Assembly: GCA_037447655.1 (NCBI GenBank) | Contig: JBBHKE010002219.1 | Location: 87,161-151,160, forward strand | Length of the DNA: 64,000 bases | Direction of reading: 5' to 3' | Origin: Zygnema cylindricum | Taxonomy: Eukaryota > Streptophyta > Zygnematophyceae > Zygnematales > Zygnemataceae | Part shown: positions 18,566 to 29,347 of the stretch, piece after piece | Layout: each line of letters begins with the position of its first letter | Numbering within the stretch: the first letter of the stretch is position 1 | Translations under genes and position numbers: made by a program | Notes under the pieces: model-generated | Seen by the model: the letters and a program-made list of their open reading frames with translations, nothing else | The model's database searches: none | What the model was told of the DNA's origin: nothing

Positions 18566-18777
18566 TCATCTGTTGAAATTAAAAGATTTAGGGGAGGTAT
18601 TTTCTAGGTCTTAATTAAAATAAAAAAGAAAAGAAAAGCAGAGGCAGCCTGCCTCCACTTTCTCTCTCTCTGACCCCCACACTTGTTGTAGTCACTAAAG
18701 GAAAGAGAGGGCGGTGGAGCCATGGCTGCCTTAGCTCCATAGGCCGTGCTTAAGAGTGACCTAAGTCACTTTCAACC

Positions 18778-18870
18778 AAAAAGGTTGAGTCTGGTAGGAC
18801 TCGAACCTCCGACCGGTAGGGCGAGGCATAGCCGTCAACCCTTACCACTGTGTCGTAGTAGTCCGTTAGG
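18778..18870 (-). other. Antisense tRNA-like module (C LTR1)
   Basis: On the minus strand, A-box-like ACAGTGGTAAGGG (18851-18839) is followed by a perfect B-box GGTTCGAGTCC (18807-18797) and a T5 run (18782-18778), about where Pol III would stop. Spacing between the boxes fits a tRNA. The acceptor stem does not pair. The B-box also forms a hairpin with GACTCAACC. The same module is in LTR2 and LTR3. Confidence 0.6.
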
Positions 18871-19350
18871 ATACATAGGGTACGATAACTATTTAAACAA
18901 TAAATAGACGACTAATCCGATTAACGGAATTTCAAATAGGATACATAGAAACTAGTTGGGGAACTTAGTGCGCACGAAACCAATGTACCGGACATTTGTT
19001 TTGAACGGCTGGGAATTAAAGTCGACTTAGATCCAACAACTTACATCATCGCCGAGATCTTGGAATGGCCGCTTTGGCGGTTGTCGGATGTAAAGTGACC
19101 TGGCGACACGTGGCGATATTTCATTGGGAAGCTAGAATCCAAAGGGGCGTGAGGACAAGTATGGAGGAGACAAGTGTCCACTCCATGGCCTTGTCGTACA
19201 CAGGCCGTACACAAAGTACATCGGCCATCATACCTTTTTGTACTATACAGTCTTTTCTGATTAGTTCTGTACACCAATAGATAGGGGTTGAGAGAGGGGT
19301 TTAGAACTTAGAGGATTGAGGAGGTAGCCATCTCTCTCCCAACAAGCTTG

Positions 19351-19358
19351 TATAAATA
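19351..19358 (+). promoter_or_regulatory. C LTR1 TATA box
   Basis: TATAAATA after CAAGCTTG. The hairpin array starts about 40 bases downstream, so the hairpins should lie at the very 5' end of the transcript. Confidence 0.7.
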
Positions 19359-19389
19359 TTGGCATCTTTGCCACTCTATAATTAATCGC

Positions 19390-19490
19390 TTGGTTAGGCA
19401 TTTTCAGTGACTCCTTTTGCGATGGACTCAGCGGAGTCCAGACTGCACAGGGGTGCAGTCACATTATCTATTTATCTGCTAGGGTAGCAG
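19390..19490 (+). promoter_or_regulatory. R-region hairpin array (C LTR1)
   Basis: GGACTC-AGCG-GAGTCC (19424-19439), GACTGCAC-AGGG-GTGCAGTC (19441-19460) and CTGCT-AGGGT-AGCAG (19476-19490), preceded by a decayed CGCC/GGCG stem near 19387. LTR3 repeats all of them (30199-30265). Confidence 0.75.
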
Positions 19491-19552
19491 TTGCTCTCAT
19501 TGAAAGTGGGTTAGTCAAAACCTACGTAGAGGCTTCCTCAATTTTGGTCCAA

Positions 19553-20570
19553 ATGGAGGACACAGAATTGTAGGTTATGGGCCCACCCTCTAGGGTGCCC
19601 ATATTCAACGAATCTGGATTCATTTACAAGGAAGCTATGATGACAAGGGCATTTTGTGAGAAGCAATACTGGGGTATTGTTAGTGGACAAGTGAAACGTC
19701 CATCTCAAGAAACTCCACCAGGGTTTGGAGGAGTGAGGTTTTCTGCAACAGGATCTGCTCCAACAGAGGAGACAAAAGAATAGAAACAGCAGTGTGTCCG
19801 AAAAGGGGAAAGGAAAGGAGACACCTCTCACTCCTATAGTCATGGCACCTGGAGCGGTGGCCGTGAAGACCAAGGAAAACGACATTCAGATGTGGGAGTA
19901 CACCAACATGAATGTCGGACACTTCATTCTGAGGCACCTCACTCAAGCGTTGGCAAATTCTCACTTTCAAATCTTCAAGGCCGAGGAGTTGTGGATGACC
20001 TTAGTGGAGATCTATAGAGCCGACACCATTCAAGAGCTTCAGTTGGCTGAGGAAAGGCTGATTAGTTACACTTTCAAAGGATGAAAGATGTTGGACTATT
20101 GCACCGATCTTTCTTGTCTATACATGGAGATGGAGAGTGCCGGATGGACAGGTACTATGAAGATTAAAGTTAACTCTCTCATCATGAAGTTGCCAGAGGA
20201 GTATGAAAATATAGTGTACCGAGTACAACAAATGGATGATAGTGCTTGGAAGTGGAGCACCGAGGTTCGAATATACTTGTACAGGAAAACACCATTGAGA
20301 TTCGAAGAGGAGGAAAGAGCATGCAAGCTCTAGCTGCTAGAACTGACCGGTGGAGGAAGGATCTGAACAAGCCGTACAACAACTTCAAAGGGGAAAAGGA
20401 CCAATCTCGAGAACCGAGGACTATAAAGGGCCTTTGTCACTTCTGCAAAAAGTCGGGGCACTTCATAGCTGATTGCCTCAAGCTATCAGAGCTGAGGCTT
20501 CAAGAAAATCGTGGAGGTGGTTCTTCCGGAGGGAAGAAGAAAACACTTGTAGTCACACGAGTGAAATGAG
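19553..20570 (+). pseudogene. Copia gag (C, first internal region)
   Basis: Starts at the LTR ATG (MEDTEL, then TAG because the LTR end is TA) and continues VMGPPSRVPIFN across the PBS. Blocks: YWGIVSGQVKRP, capsid-like MWEYTNMNVGHFILRHLTQ, EELWMTLVEIYRADTIQELQLAEERL, then a TGA at 20082-20084, MKLPEEYENIVYRVQQMDD, and the zinc knuckle CHFCKKSGHFIADC (near 20429-20470). Several stops and frame changes break it, and the second internal region shares all of them downstream of 19775. The structural protein would pack the element RNA. Confidence 0.85.
19573..19587 (+). other. C primer-binding site
   Basis: GGTTATGGGCCCACC, 15 of 15 complementary to the anticodon arm of plant initiator tRNA-Met as I know it. 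It overlaps the MGPP codons of Gag. Confidence 0.85.
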
Positions 20571-23500
20571 AGACCGAGGAGGACGAGTCCTCCTAAGAGG
20601 AGGATGGGGAGCTTCTTCTCGACATAATCTAGAGGAGAATGTTATCCCTCGAAAACAAAAGTGTGCCCTTGAAACCATTCGAGAAGCACTAGAGGAGGGA
20701 TGGATCATCGACTCAGGTGCATCCATGCATATGTGTCGTGATAGGCACATCTTCACTAAGCTAAAAAGATCCCTACTGAGGAAAAAAAGTATGGGGATGG
20801 GAGAGTAGTTACCACAGATCTAGTGGGATCGGTAGATTTGAAAGTCTTAGTGGAGGGTAAGACCTCTATTCTCACCTTCTCATATGTGCTCTACATTCCT
20901 CAGTTGAGTAAAAATCTTGTGTCTACTTCTGTATTAGATGACAAAGATTTTGATACCTTCACTGGAAAGGGAGTCTTTACAGCTAAGTATAGAGATGAAG
21001 TCTACTTCACTGCAGATAAGGGTAGCCAAGGAATGTTTAGGCTTAACCTGAGTAATGAAAAAAAGAGTGCTTACTATGGTGGTGTATTAAGCTTGATGAT
21101 CTGGCATAAGCGTTTGGGACATGTGCATTTTCATAGCTGAGGGAAATCAAGAAGCTGGGTGTAGTAGAGGGCATTCAGTTTGGGGATAATGAGATGAAGG
21201 ATGATTGTTGTGGCTGTGCCCAAGATAAGGCTCACAGACTTACCTTTCCCAAAACTGCCACATATAGAGGTGAGAAAGTACTAGATCTGGTCCACACAGA
21301 TATCTGGGGACCAGCAAGAGTGCTTTCGGTTGGGGGAAAGAGATATATGATTGGTCTAGATATTCCAGAGTCTACTTTTTGAAAACAAAGTCTGAAACAC
21401 CAAAATACTTTAAAGAATATAAAGCTTGGAGTGAGAAGTTGCACGGAACCCCCATTAAGAGAATAAGGAGTGATAATGGGGGAGAGTACACCTCTAACTT
21501 GTTTGGGGATTATTTGAGAGATGAAGGAGTTCAGCATCAGAAAACTGTACCGAATAATCGAGAACACAATGGGGTAGCTGAGAAGTTAAACCGGACTTTG
21601 GGAGACAGTGTGTGCAGCAGGTTGGCAGATAAGAAAATAGGAAGAAGATTTTGGGCAGAGGCCATAAACTGTGCTAACTATATTAAGAATAGAGTCCTCA
21701 CCATAGCTGTTAAAGAAACGACCCCTTATGAGAGATGGGTTCGAAAAAAACCGAATGTTTCCCACTTCAAAGTATTCGATAGTCAAGTTTACAGTCTTAA
21801 CACAGATAAGAAAAACTGGAAACTAGATGCTAAAGGGAAACCAGGATATTTTGTGGGATAGGTTGATGATGTCAAGGGATATAGAGTCAATGACTTAACT
21901 AAACAAGATATTATACTGGTAAAGCATCTAGTTGTCATGGTTGAAAGGAAGTCTTTTGATCCTTTCAAATACACTAAGAAAATCAGAATCAGTTTTGAGA
22001 CCGAGAGTGAGGAGGACTTAGATCTTCCCAGTATGGACACTAGTGAAAACATGATTGCAGATTCACGGAGATAAAAGGTGGGGGAGATATACGAGAATCT
22101 CCTCATATTCCTACACCCTTTGAGGAGAGAGAGGAAGAGGAGTCGGAACCGGTTCCCATGGATAGGGGAGCTAATGAGACAATTCAGAGGAATCCAAGAC
22201 TTCCCTCCATTCCAGCTTCAGACTTTGAGGGAGGACGGAGGAGCAGCAAAAGGCTTCAAGGAAAACAGGCTGCTTGTAAGGTAACAAATCTTTCTCATCC
22301 TGATGAGCCTTAGTCATACTCGGAGGCAATGGACAGTCCGGAGAAAGAAAGGTGGGTTAGGGCTATAAATGATGAGATGGCTTCAATCATGGAAAAAAAT
22401 ACTTGGGAGCAGGTGGACTGTCCACCAGATAGAAAATCCATTGGGTGTAAAAGGGTATTTAAATTGAAACTCAATCCAGATAACACCATTGAGAGATTTA
22501 AGGCTCGGCTGGTGGCAAAAGGGTTCACTCAAAAAGAGAGGATAGATTATGAATTGACCTTTGCTCCGGTAGTTCGATTCCCATCTGTACGGATTCTCCT
22601 TAGTCTAGCAGCAACGGAAGACATGGAAATTCACCAGATGGATATCAAAACCGCCTTCCTCAACAGTGAACTAGAGGAAGAAATCTACATGCGGCAACCA
22701 TAAGGTTTTGTAGAGGAAAGAGAGGAAAGCAAAGTCTACACACTTATAAAGTCGTTATATGGACTAAAGCAGGCCCCCAAACAATGGAATAAGAAACTAG
22801 ATGAGTTTCTTACTAGTCAGGGGTATATTCGGATCACTTCTGACCATTCTATTTATATGTTTGAGGATGAGAATGGTGTGATTTTTATTGCAATTTATGT
22901 GGATGATTTGGTGGTATTAAGTAAGTCTATGGAGAAGATAAATAGGCTAAAGAAAGATCTGGGAAGCAGATTTTGACATGAAGGATTTAGGGGAGGCAAA
23001 ATAAATTCTGGGAATTCAAATGGAAAGAGATAGGGGGAAGAGGATCATCAGACTTACTCATAAAGAGGCTATAAGAAATATGCGGGAGAAATTTTAGATG
23101 GAGAATGCAAACAGTTGTACTACTCCCATGGACTTGAAGAAAGTAAGTGATGGAAGTGTAGAAAGAGGAGTGATAATGTTAGATGGTCAGATGAGTCCAG
23201 AAGAGAGGCAGTTTATGAAGTCTAATCCTTACAAACAGGTTGTAGGAAGTTTGATTTACTTTATAAATTGTACTAGGCCTGACATAGCACCAGCAATTGG
23301 AGTCCTCATTAGGAGTCTTAATGATCCTAAAAAGAGAGACTTGGAGGCAGCCAAGAGAGTAATGAGATACCTGGTGGGAACTAGGGATCTATGGTTGCAT
23401 TTGGGAGGGGAGCACACTGACATCACTACTTGGAGTGATGCCAGTTATAGGGATGCACCTATGAGAAGATGCACTTCTGGGTATGTATTGTATGTGGGAG

Positions 23501-23898
23501 AAGGTGTTTGCTGTTGGAGCAGCTAGCAGCAAAAGGTTGTTGCCCAGTCCACTATGGAGGCTGAGTACATGGCCTCTTGTTCTGCTGTGAAAGAGTTGAT
23601 GTGGGTGAAGTCTTTGTTGCAAGAATTGGGATACATGAAGAAGGGAGTGCATGAAGTGCTTTGTAACAATCAGGCTGCAATTGCAATTGCAGCCAATCCA
23701 AAACATCATTTCAAAGCTAAGCATATGGACATAAGATTGAGTTTTGTGAGGGAAAAGGTAGAAAATAAAATTGTGAATTTGGTGTATAGGAGTGATGGGG
23801 AAATGGTGGCTGATATGATGACAAAGCCTGTGCCATCTCCCAAGCTAAAGTACTGTAGAGAAAAGTGTGGATTAAAAGAGAAACTAAAATTAGACTAG
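20571..23898 (+). pseudogene. Copia pol (C, first internal region)
   Basis: Protease WIIDSGASMHMC (near 20701), the pre-integrase block WHKRLGHVHFHS with CCGCAQDKAH, integrase HTDIWGPARV, RSDNGGEYTSN and GVAEKLNRTL, RT from LKLNPDNTIERFKARL to AIYVDDLVVLS (near 22890), then RNase H TTWSDASYRDAPMRR and NNQAAIAIAANPKHHFKAKH, ending KEKLKLD at 23898. The catalytic YVDD is intact in spite of many stops elsewhere (for example at 22701 and 22975). A TAG in SS*QQKVVAQST at about 23524 marks a region that differs from the second copy. Confidence 0.9.
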
Positions 23899-23911
23899 AA
23901 AATAAGGGGAG

Positions 23912-24882
23912 TGTTGAAATCACTAGATTTAGGGGAGGTATTTTCTAGGTCTTAATTAAAATAAAAAAAGGAAAAAGGGAAAGCACAAGCAGCCTGCATC
24001 CACCTTCTCTCTCTAGCCCCCATACTTGTTGTAGTCACTGAAGAAGAGAGAGGGTATTGAAGCCATGGCTGCCTTAGCTCCATAGGCAGGGCTTAAGAGT
24101 GACCTAAGTCACTCTCAACCAAAAAGGTTGAGTCTGGGAAGACTCGGACCTCCGACCGGTAGGGCGAGGTTTTTTAGGGTTTTTTAGGGTTTTTTAGGGT
24201 TTTTTAGGGTTTTTTTAGGGTTTTTTAGGCGTAGCCGTCAACCCTTACCAGTCTGTCGTAGTAGTCCGTTAAGATGCATAGGGTTTGATAGCTATTTAAA
24301 CAATAGATAGGCGACTAATCCGATTAACGGAATTACAAATAGAATACATAGAAACTAGTTGGAGTTTTAGTGCGCACGAAGCAAATGTACCAGACAATTG
24401 TTTTTGAACGGTTGTCGTTTAAAGCCGGTTTTGATCCGACGGCCCGTACCATCGCCGAGATCCAAGAATGGTCGTCTTGGCGGTTTTCGGTCGTGACATG
24501 ACCTGGCGACACGTGGCACGAAGTCATTGAGAAGAGGAAATCCTGGAGAACATTAGGAGAAGTCCGAAGGAGACAGGCGTCCACTCCATGGCCTTATCGT
24601 ACACAGGTCGTACAAAAAGTACATCGGCCATAGTACTTTCTGTACTGTACAGTCTTTTGATTGGTTCCGTACCTCAGTAGATAGGAGTTGTGAGAGGGTT
24701 TAGGACTTAGTGGATTGAGGAGGTAGCCGCCTCTCTCCCAACAAGCTTGTATAAATATTGGCATCTTTTCCACTTGATAATTAATCGCCAGGTTGGGCGT
24801 TTTCAGTGATTCTTCTTGCTGTGGACTCAAAGGAGTATAGACTGCACAGGGGTGCAGTCAGATTATCTATTTGTGTTGCTGA
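23912..24882 (+). repeat. C LTR2 (3' end missing)
   Basis: Starts TGTTGAAATCACTAG after the AAAATAAGGGGAG purine tract. It matches LTR1 up to the GCACAGGGGTGC hairpin, then the sequence changes abruptly at about 24882, so U5, the terminal CA and the PBS are absent. It contains the telomere-like tract at 24170-24230. Confidence 0.85.
24170..24230 (+). repeat. Telomere-like (TTTTTTAGGG)n tract
   Basis: Six tandem units of TTTTTTAGGG (fifth unit with 7 T, last ending AGGC), in the middle of the tRNA-like module of LTR2. In LTR1 and LTR3 the same place reads GGGCGAGGCATAGCC without the tract. Confidence 0.9.
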
Positions 24883-25208
24883 TTGTGATGACATCTTTTC
24901 TGCCCTCAGTAAAGCATGACTTTTTTTGGGTGGAAATCATAAAACAACAGTAATAACACTATTTAAGGAAGTGGATGACAACCAACCACATCCCCATACA
25001 TTAAATTAGCATTATACAGTTTAATTCCACATTTGCACAATAAATCTTTTCACTATCAGCGATGGGCAGTGTATACAAGCTAGCATTGGTTGCTTATTTT
25101 GTGTGCGAGTGCAGGTTCCTATCCTCCTTCGATCGGCCATTGCGGTTATGGATTGTTGGCGTGTTCTAAAACTCCCTCAATGTGCTCCCCTTTACTTGGG
25201 GATTTACG
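24883..25208. other. Foreign 326-bp segment in complex C
   Basis: AT-rich sequence with no match elsewhere in the window. It replaces the end of LTR2, the PBS and the start of gag (the equivalent of 19455-19774, about 320 bp). No ORF, repeat or terminal structure seen. Confidence 0.7.
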
Positions 25209-28200
25209 CAAAAGAATAGAAACAGCAGTGTGTCCGAAAAGGGGAAAGGAAAGGAGACACCTCTCACTCCTATAGTCATGGCACCTGGAGCGGTGGCCGT
25301 GAAGACCAAGGAAAACGACATTCAGATGTGGGAGTACACCAACATGAATGTCGGACACTTCATTCTGAGGCACCTCACTCAAGCGTTGGCAAATTCTCAC
25401 TTTCAAATCTTCAAGGCCGAGGAGTTGTGGATGACCTTAGTGGAGATCTATAGAGCCGACACCATTCAAGAGCTTCAGTTGGCTGAGGAAAGGCTGATTA
25501 GTTACACTTTCAAAGGATGAAAGATGTTGGACTATTGCACCGATCTTTCTTGTCTATACATGGAGATGGAGAGTGCCGGATGGACAGGTACTATGAAGAT
25601 TAAAGTTAACTCTCTCATCATGAAGTTGCCAGAGGAGTATGAAAATATAGTGTACCGAGTACAACAAATGGATGATAGTGCTTGGAAGTGGAGCACCGAG
25701 GTTCGAATATACTTGTACAGGAAAACACCATTGAGATTCGAAGAGGAGGAAAGAGCATGCAAGCTCTAGCTGCTAGAACTGACCGGTGGAGGAAGGATCT
25801 GAACAAGCCGTACAACAACTTCAAAGGGGAAAAGGACCAATCTCGAGAACCGAGGACTATAAAGGGCCTTTGTCACTTCTGCAAAAAGTCGGGGCACTTC
25901 ATAGCTGATTGCCTCAAGCTATCAGAGCTGAGGCTTCAAGAAAATCGTGGAGGTGGTTCTTCCGGAGGGAAGAAGAAAACACTTGTAGTCACACGAGTGA
26001 AATGAGAGACCGAGGAGGACGAGTCCTCCTAAGAGGAGGATGGGGAGCTTCTTCTCGACATAATCTAGAGGAGAATGTTATCCCTCGAAAACAAAAGTGT
26101 GCCCTTGAAACCATTCGAGAAGCACTAGAGGAGGGATGGATCATCGACTCAGGTGCATCCATGCATATGTGTCGTGACAGGCACATCTTCACTAAGCTAA
26201 AAAGATCCCTACTGAGGAAAAAAAGTATGGGGATGGGAGAGTAGTTACCACAGATCTAGTGGGATCGGTAGATTTGAAAGTCTTAGTGGAGGGTAAGACC
26301 TCTATTCTCACCTTCTCATATGTGCTCTACATTCCTCAGTTGAGTAAAAATCTTGTGTCTACTTCTGTATTAGATGACAAAGATTTTGATACCTTCACTG
26401 GAAAGGGAGTCTTTACAGCTAAGTATAGAGATGAAGTCTACTTCACTGCAGATAAGGGTAGCCAAGGAATGTTTAGGCTTAACCTGAGTAATGAAAAAAA
26501 GAGTGCTTACTATGGTGGTGTATTAAGCTTGATGATCTGGCATAAGCGTTTCGGACATGTGCATTTTCATAGCTGAGGGAAATCAAGAAGCTGGGTGTAG
26601 TAGAGGGCATTCAGTTTGGGGATAATGAGATGAAGGATGATTGTTGTGGCTGTGCCCAAGATAAGGCTCACAGACTTACCTTTCCCAAAACTGCCACATA
26701 TAGAGGTGAGAAAGTACTAGATCTGGTCCACACAGATATCTGGGGACCAGCAAGAGTGCTTTCGGTTGGGGGAAAGAGATATATGATTGGTCTAGATATT
26801 CCAGAGTCTACTTTTTGAAAACAAAGTCTGAAACACCAAAATACTTTAAAGAATATAAAGCTTGGAGTGAGAAGTTGCACGGAACCCCCATTAAGAGAAT
26901 AAGGAGTGATAATGGGGGAGAGTACACCTCTAACTTGTTTGGGGATTATTTGAGAGATGAAGGAGTTCAGCATCAGAAAACTGTACCGAATAATCGAGAA
27001 CACAATGGGGTAGCTGAGAAGTTAAACCGGACTTTGGGAGACAGTGTGTGCAGCAGGTTGGCAGATAAGAAAATAGGAAGAAGATTTTGGGCAGAGGCCA
27101 TAAACTGTGCTAACTACATTAAGAATAGAGTCCTCACCATAGCTGTTAAAGAAACGACCCCTTATGAGAGATGGGTTCGAAAAAAACCGAATGTTTCCCA
27201 CTTCAAAGTATTCGATAGTCAAGTTTACAGTCTTAACACAGATAAGAAAAACTGGAAACTAGATGCTAAAGGGAAACCAGGATATTTTGTGGGATAGGTT
27301 GATGATGTCAAGGGATATAGAGTCAATGACTTAACTAAACAAGATATTATACTGGTAAAGCATCTAGTTGTCATGGTTGAAAGGAAGTCTTTTGATCCTT
27401 TCAAATACACTAAGAAAATCAGAATCAGTTTTGAGACCGAGAGTGAGGAGGACTTAGATCTTCCCAGTATGGACACTAGTGAAAACATGATTGCAGATTC
27501 ACGGAGATAAAAGGTGGGGGAGATATACGAGAATCTCCTCATATTCCTACACCCTTTGAGGAGAGAGAGGAAGAGGAGTCGGAACCGGTTCCCATGGATA
27601 GGGGAGCTAATGAGACAATTCAGAGGAATCCAAGACTTCCCTCCATTCCAGCTTCAGACTTTGAGGGAGGACGGAGGAGCAGCAAAAGGCTTCAAGGAAA
27701 ACAGGCTGCTTGTAAGGTAACAAATCTTTCTCATCCTGATGAGCCTTAGTCATACTCGGAGGCAATGGACAGTCCGGAGAAAGAAAGGTGGGTTAGGGCT
27801 ATAAATGATGAGATGGCTTCAATCATGGAAAAAAATACTTGGGAGCAGGTGGACTGTCCACCAGATAGAAAATCCATTGGGTGTAAAAGGGTATTTAAAT
27901 TGAAACTCAATCCAGATAACACCATTGAGAGATTTAAGGCTCGGCTGGTGGCAAAAGGGTTCACTCAAAAAGAGAGGATAGATTATGAATTGACCTTTGC
28001 TCCGGTAGTTCGATTCCCATCTGTACGGATTCTCCTTAGTCTAGCAGCAACGGAAGACATGGAAATTCACCAGATGGATATCAAAACCGCCTTCCTCAAC
28101 AGTGAACTAGAGGAAGAAATCTACATGCGGCAACCATAAGGTTTTGTAGAGGAAAGAGAGGAAAGCAAAGTCTACAGACTTATAAAGTCGTTATATGGAC

Positions 28201-29334
28201 TAAAGCAGGCCCCCAAACAATGGAATAAGAAACTAGATGAGTTTCTTACTAGTCAGGGGTATATTCGGATCAGTTCTGACCATTCTATTTATATGTTTGA
28301 GGATGAGAATGGTGTGATTTTTATTGCAATTTATGTGGATGATTTGGTGGTATTAAGTAAGTCTATGGAGAAGATAAATAGGCTAAAGAAAGATCTGGGA
28401 AGCAGATTTTGACATGAAGGATTTAGGGGAGGCAAAATAAATTCTGGGAATTCAAATGGAAAGAGATAGGGGGAAGAGGATCATCAGACTTACTCATAAA
28501 GAGGCTATAAGAAATATGCGGGAGAAATTTTAGATGGAGAATGCAAACAGTTGTACTACTCCCATGGACTTGAAGAAAGTAAGTGATGGAAGTGTAGAAA
28601 GAGGAGTGATAATGTTAGATGATCAGATGAGTCCAGAAGAGAGGCAGTTTATGAAGTCTAATCCTTACAAACAGGTTGTAGGAAGTTTGATTTACTTTAT
28701 AAATTGTACTAGGCCTGACATAGCACCAGCAATTGGAGTCCTCATTAGGAGTCTTAATGATCCTAAAAAGAGAGACTTGGAGGCAGCCAAGAGAGTAATG
28801 AGATACCTGGTGGGAACTAGGGATCTATGGTTGCATTTGGGAGGGGAGCACACTGACATCACTACTTGGAGTGATGCCAGTTATAGGGATGCACCTATGA
28901 GAAGATGCACTTCTGGGTATGTACTGTATATGGGGGAAGGTGCTTGTTGTTGGAGCAGCAAGCAATAAAAGGTGGTTGCTCAGTCCACTATGGAGGTTGA
29001 GTACATGGCCTCTTGTTTTGCAATGAAAGAGCTAATGTGGGTGTAGTCTTTATTGCAAGAATTGGGGTACATGAAGAAACGAGTACATGAAGTGTTTTGT
29101 GATAATCAGGCTGCAATTGCAATTGCAGCCAATCCAAAACATCATTTCAAGCCTAAGCATATGGATATAAGATTGAGCTTTCTGAGGGAAAAAGTGGAAA
29201 ATAAAATTGTGAATTTGGTGTATAGGAGTGATGGGGAAATGATGGCTAATATGATGACAAAGCGAGTACCATCTCCCAAGTTAAAGTATTGTAGAGAAAA
29301 ATGTGGATTAAAAGAGAAATTAAAATTAGACTAG
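25209..29334 (+). pseudogene. Copia gag-pol (C, second internal region)
   Basis: Repeats the first internal region from 19775 with an offset of about 5436 bases. It has the same TGA after YTFKG, the same stops in pol, zinc knuckle CHFCKKSGHFIADC, protease DSGASMHMC, integrase and YVDD RT. After about 28912 the two copies diverge: here RNase H reads GEGACCWSSKQ followed by TAA, and later MMTKRVPSPKLKYC. The end, LKLD, is at 29334. The gag start is missing because of the foreign segment. It could not have transposed in this form, so the near-identity must come from DNA-level duplication or conversion. Confidence 0.9.
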
Positions 29335-29347
29335 AAAATAAGGTGAG

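Larger units (their letters stand above)
18571..19572 (+). repeat. C LTR1
   Basis: 1002 bp, TGTTGAAATTAAAAG ... GAATTGTA (terminal CA mutated to TA). It contains the AGCCATGGCT palindrome (18719-18728), an antisense tRNA-like module, an ACACGTGGC G-box/ABRE-like site near 19106, the TATA box TATAAATA (19351-19358), and hairpins at 19424-19439, 19441-19460 and 19476-19490. The Gag start ATG at 19553 lies in the LTR. Confidence 0.9.

Noticed and set aside
18778-18870. Genuine tRNA genes on the strand opposite the LTRs
   Set aside because: A- and B-box-like blocks are good, but acceptor stems do not pair, T-stems have mismatches, and every copy sits at the same place in an LTR. I list them as tRNA-like modules only.
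24170-24230. Chromosome end or true telomere
   Set aside because: Only six units, embedded in an LTR with matching sequence on both sides.
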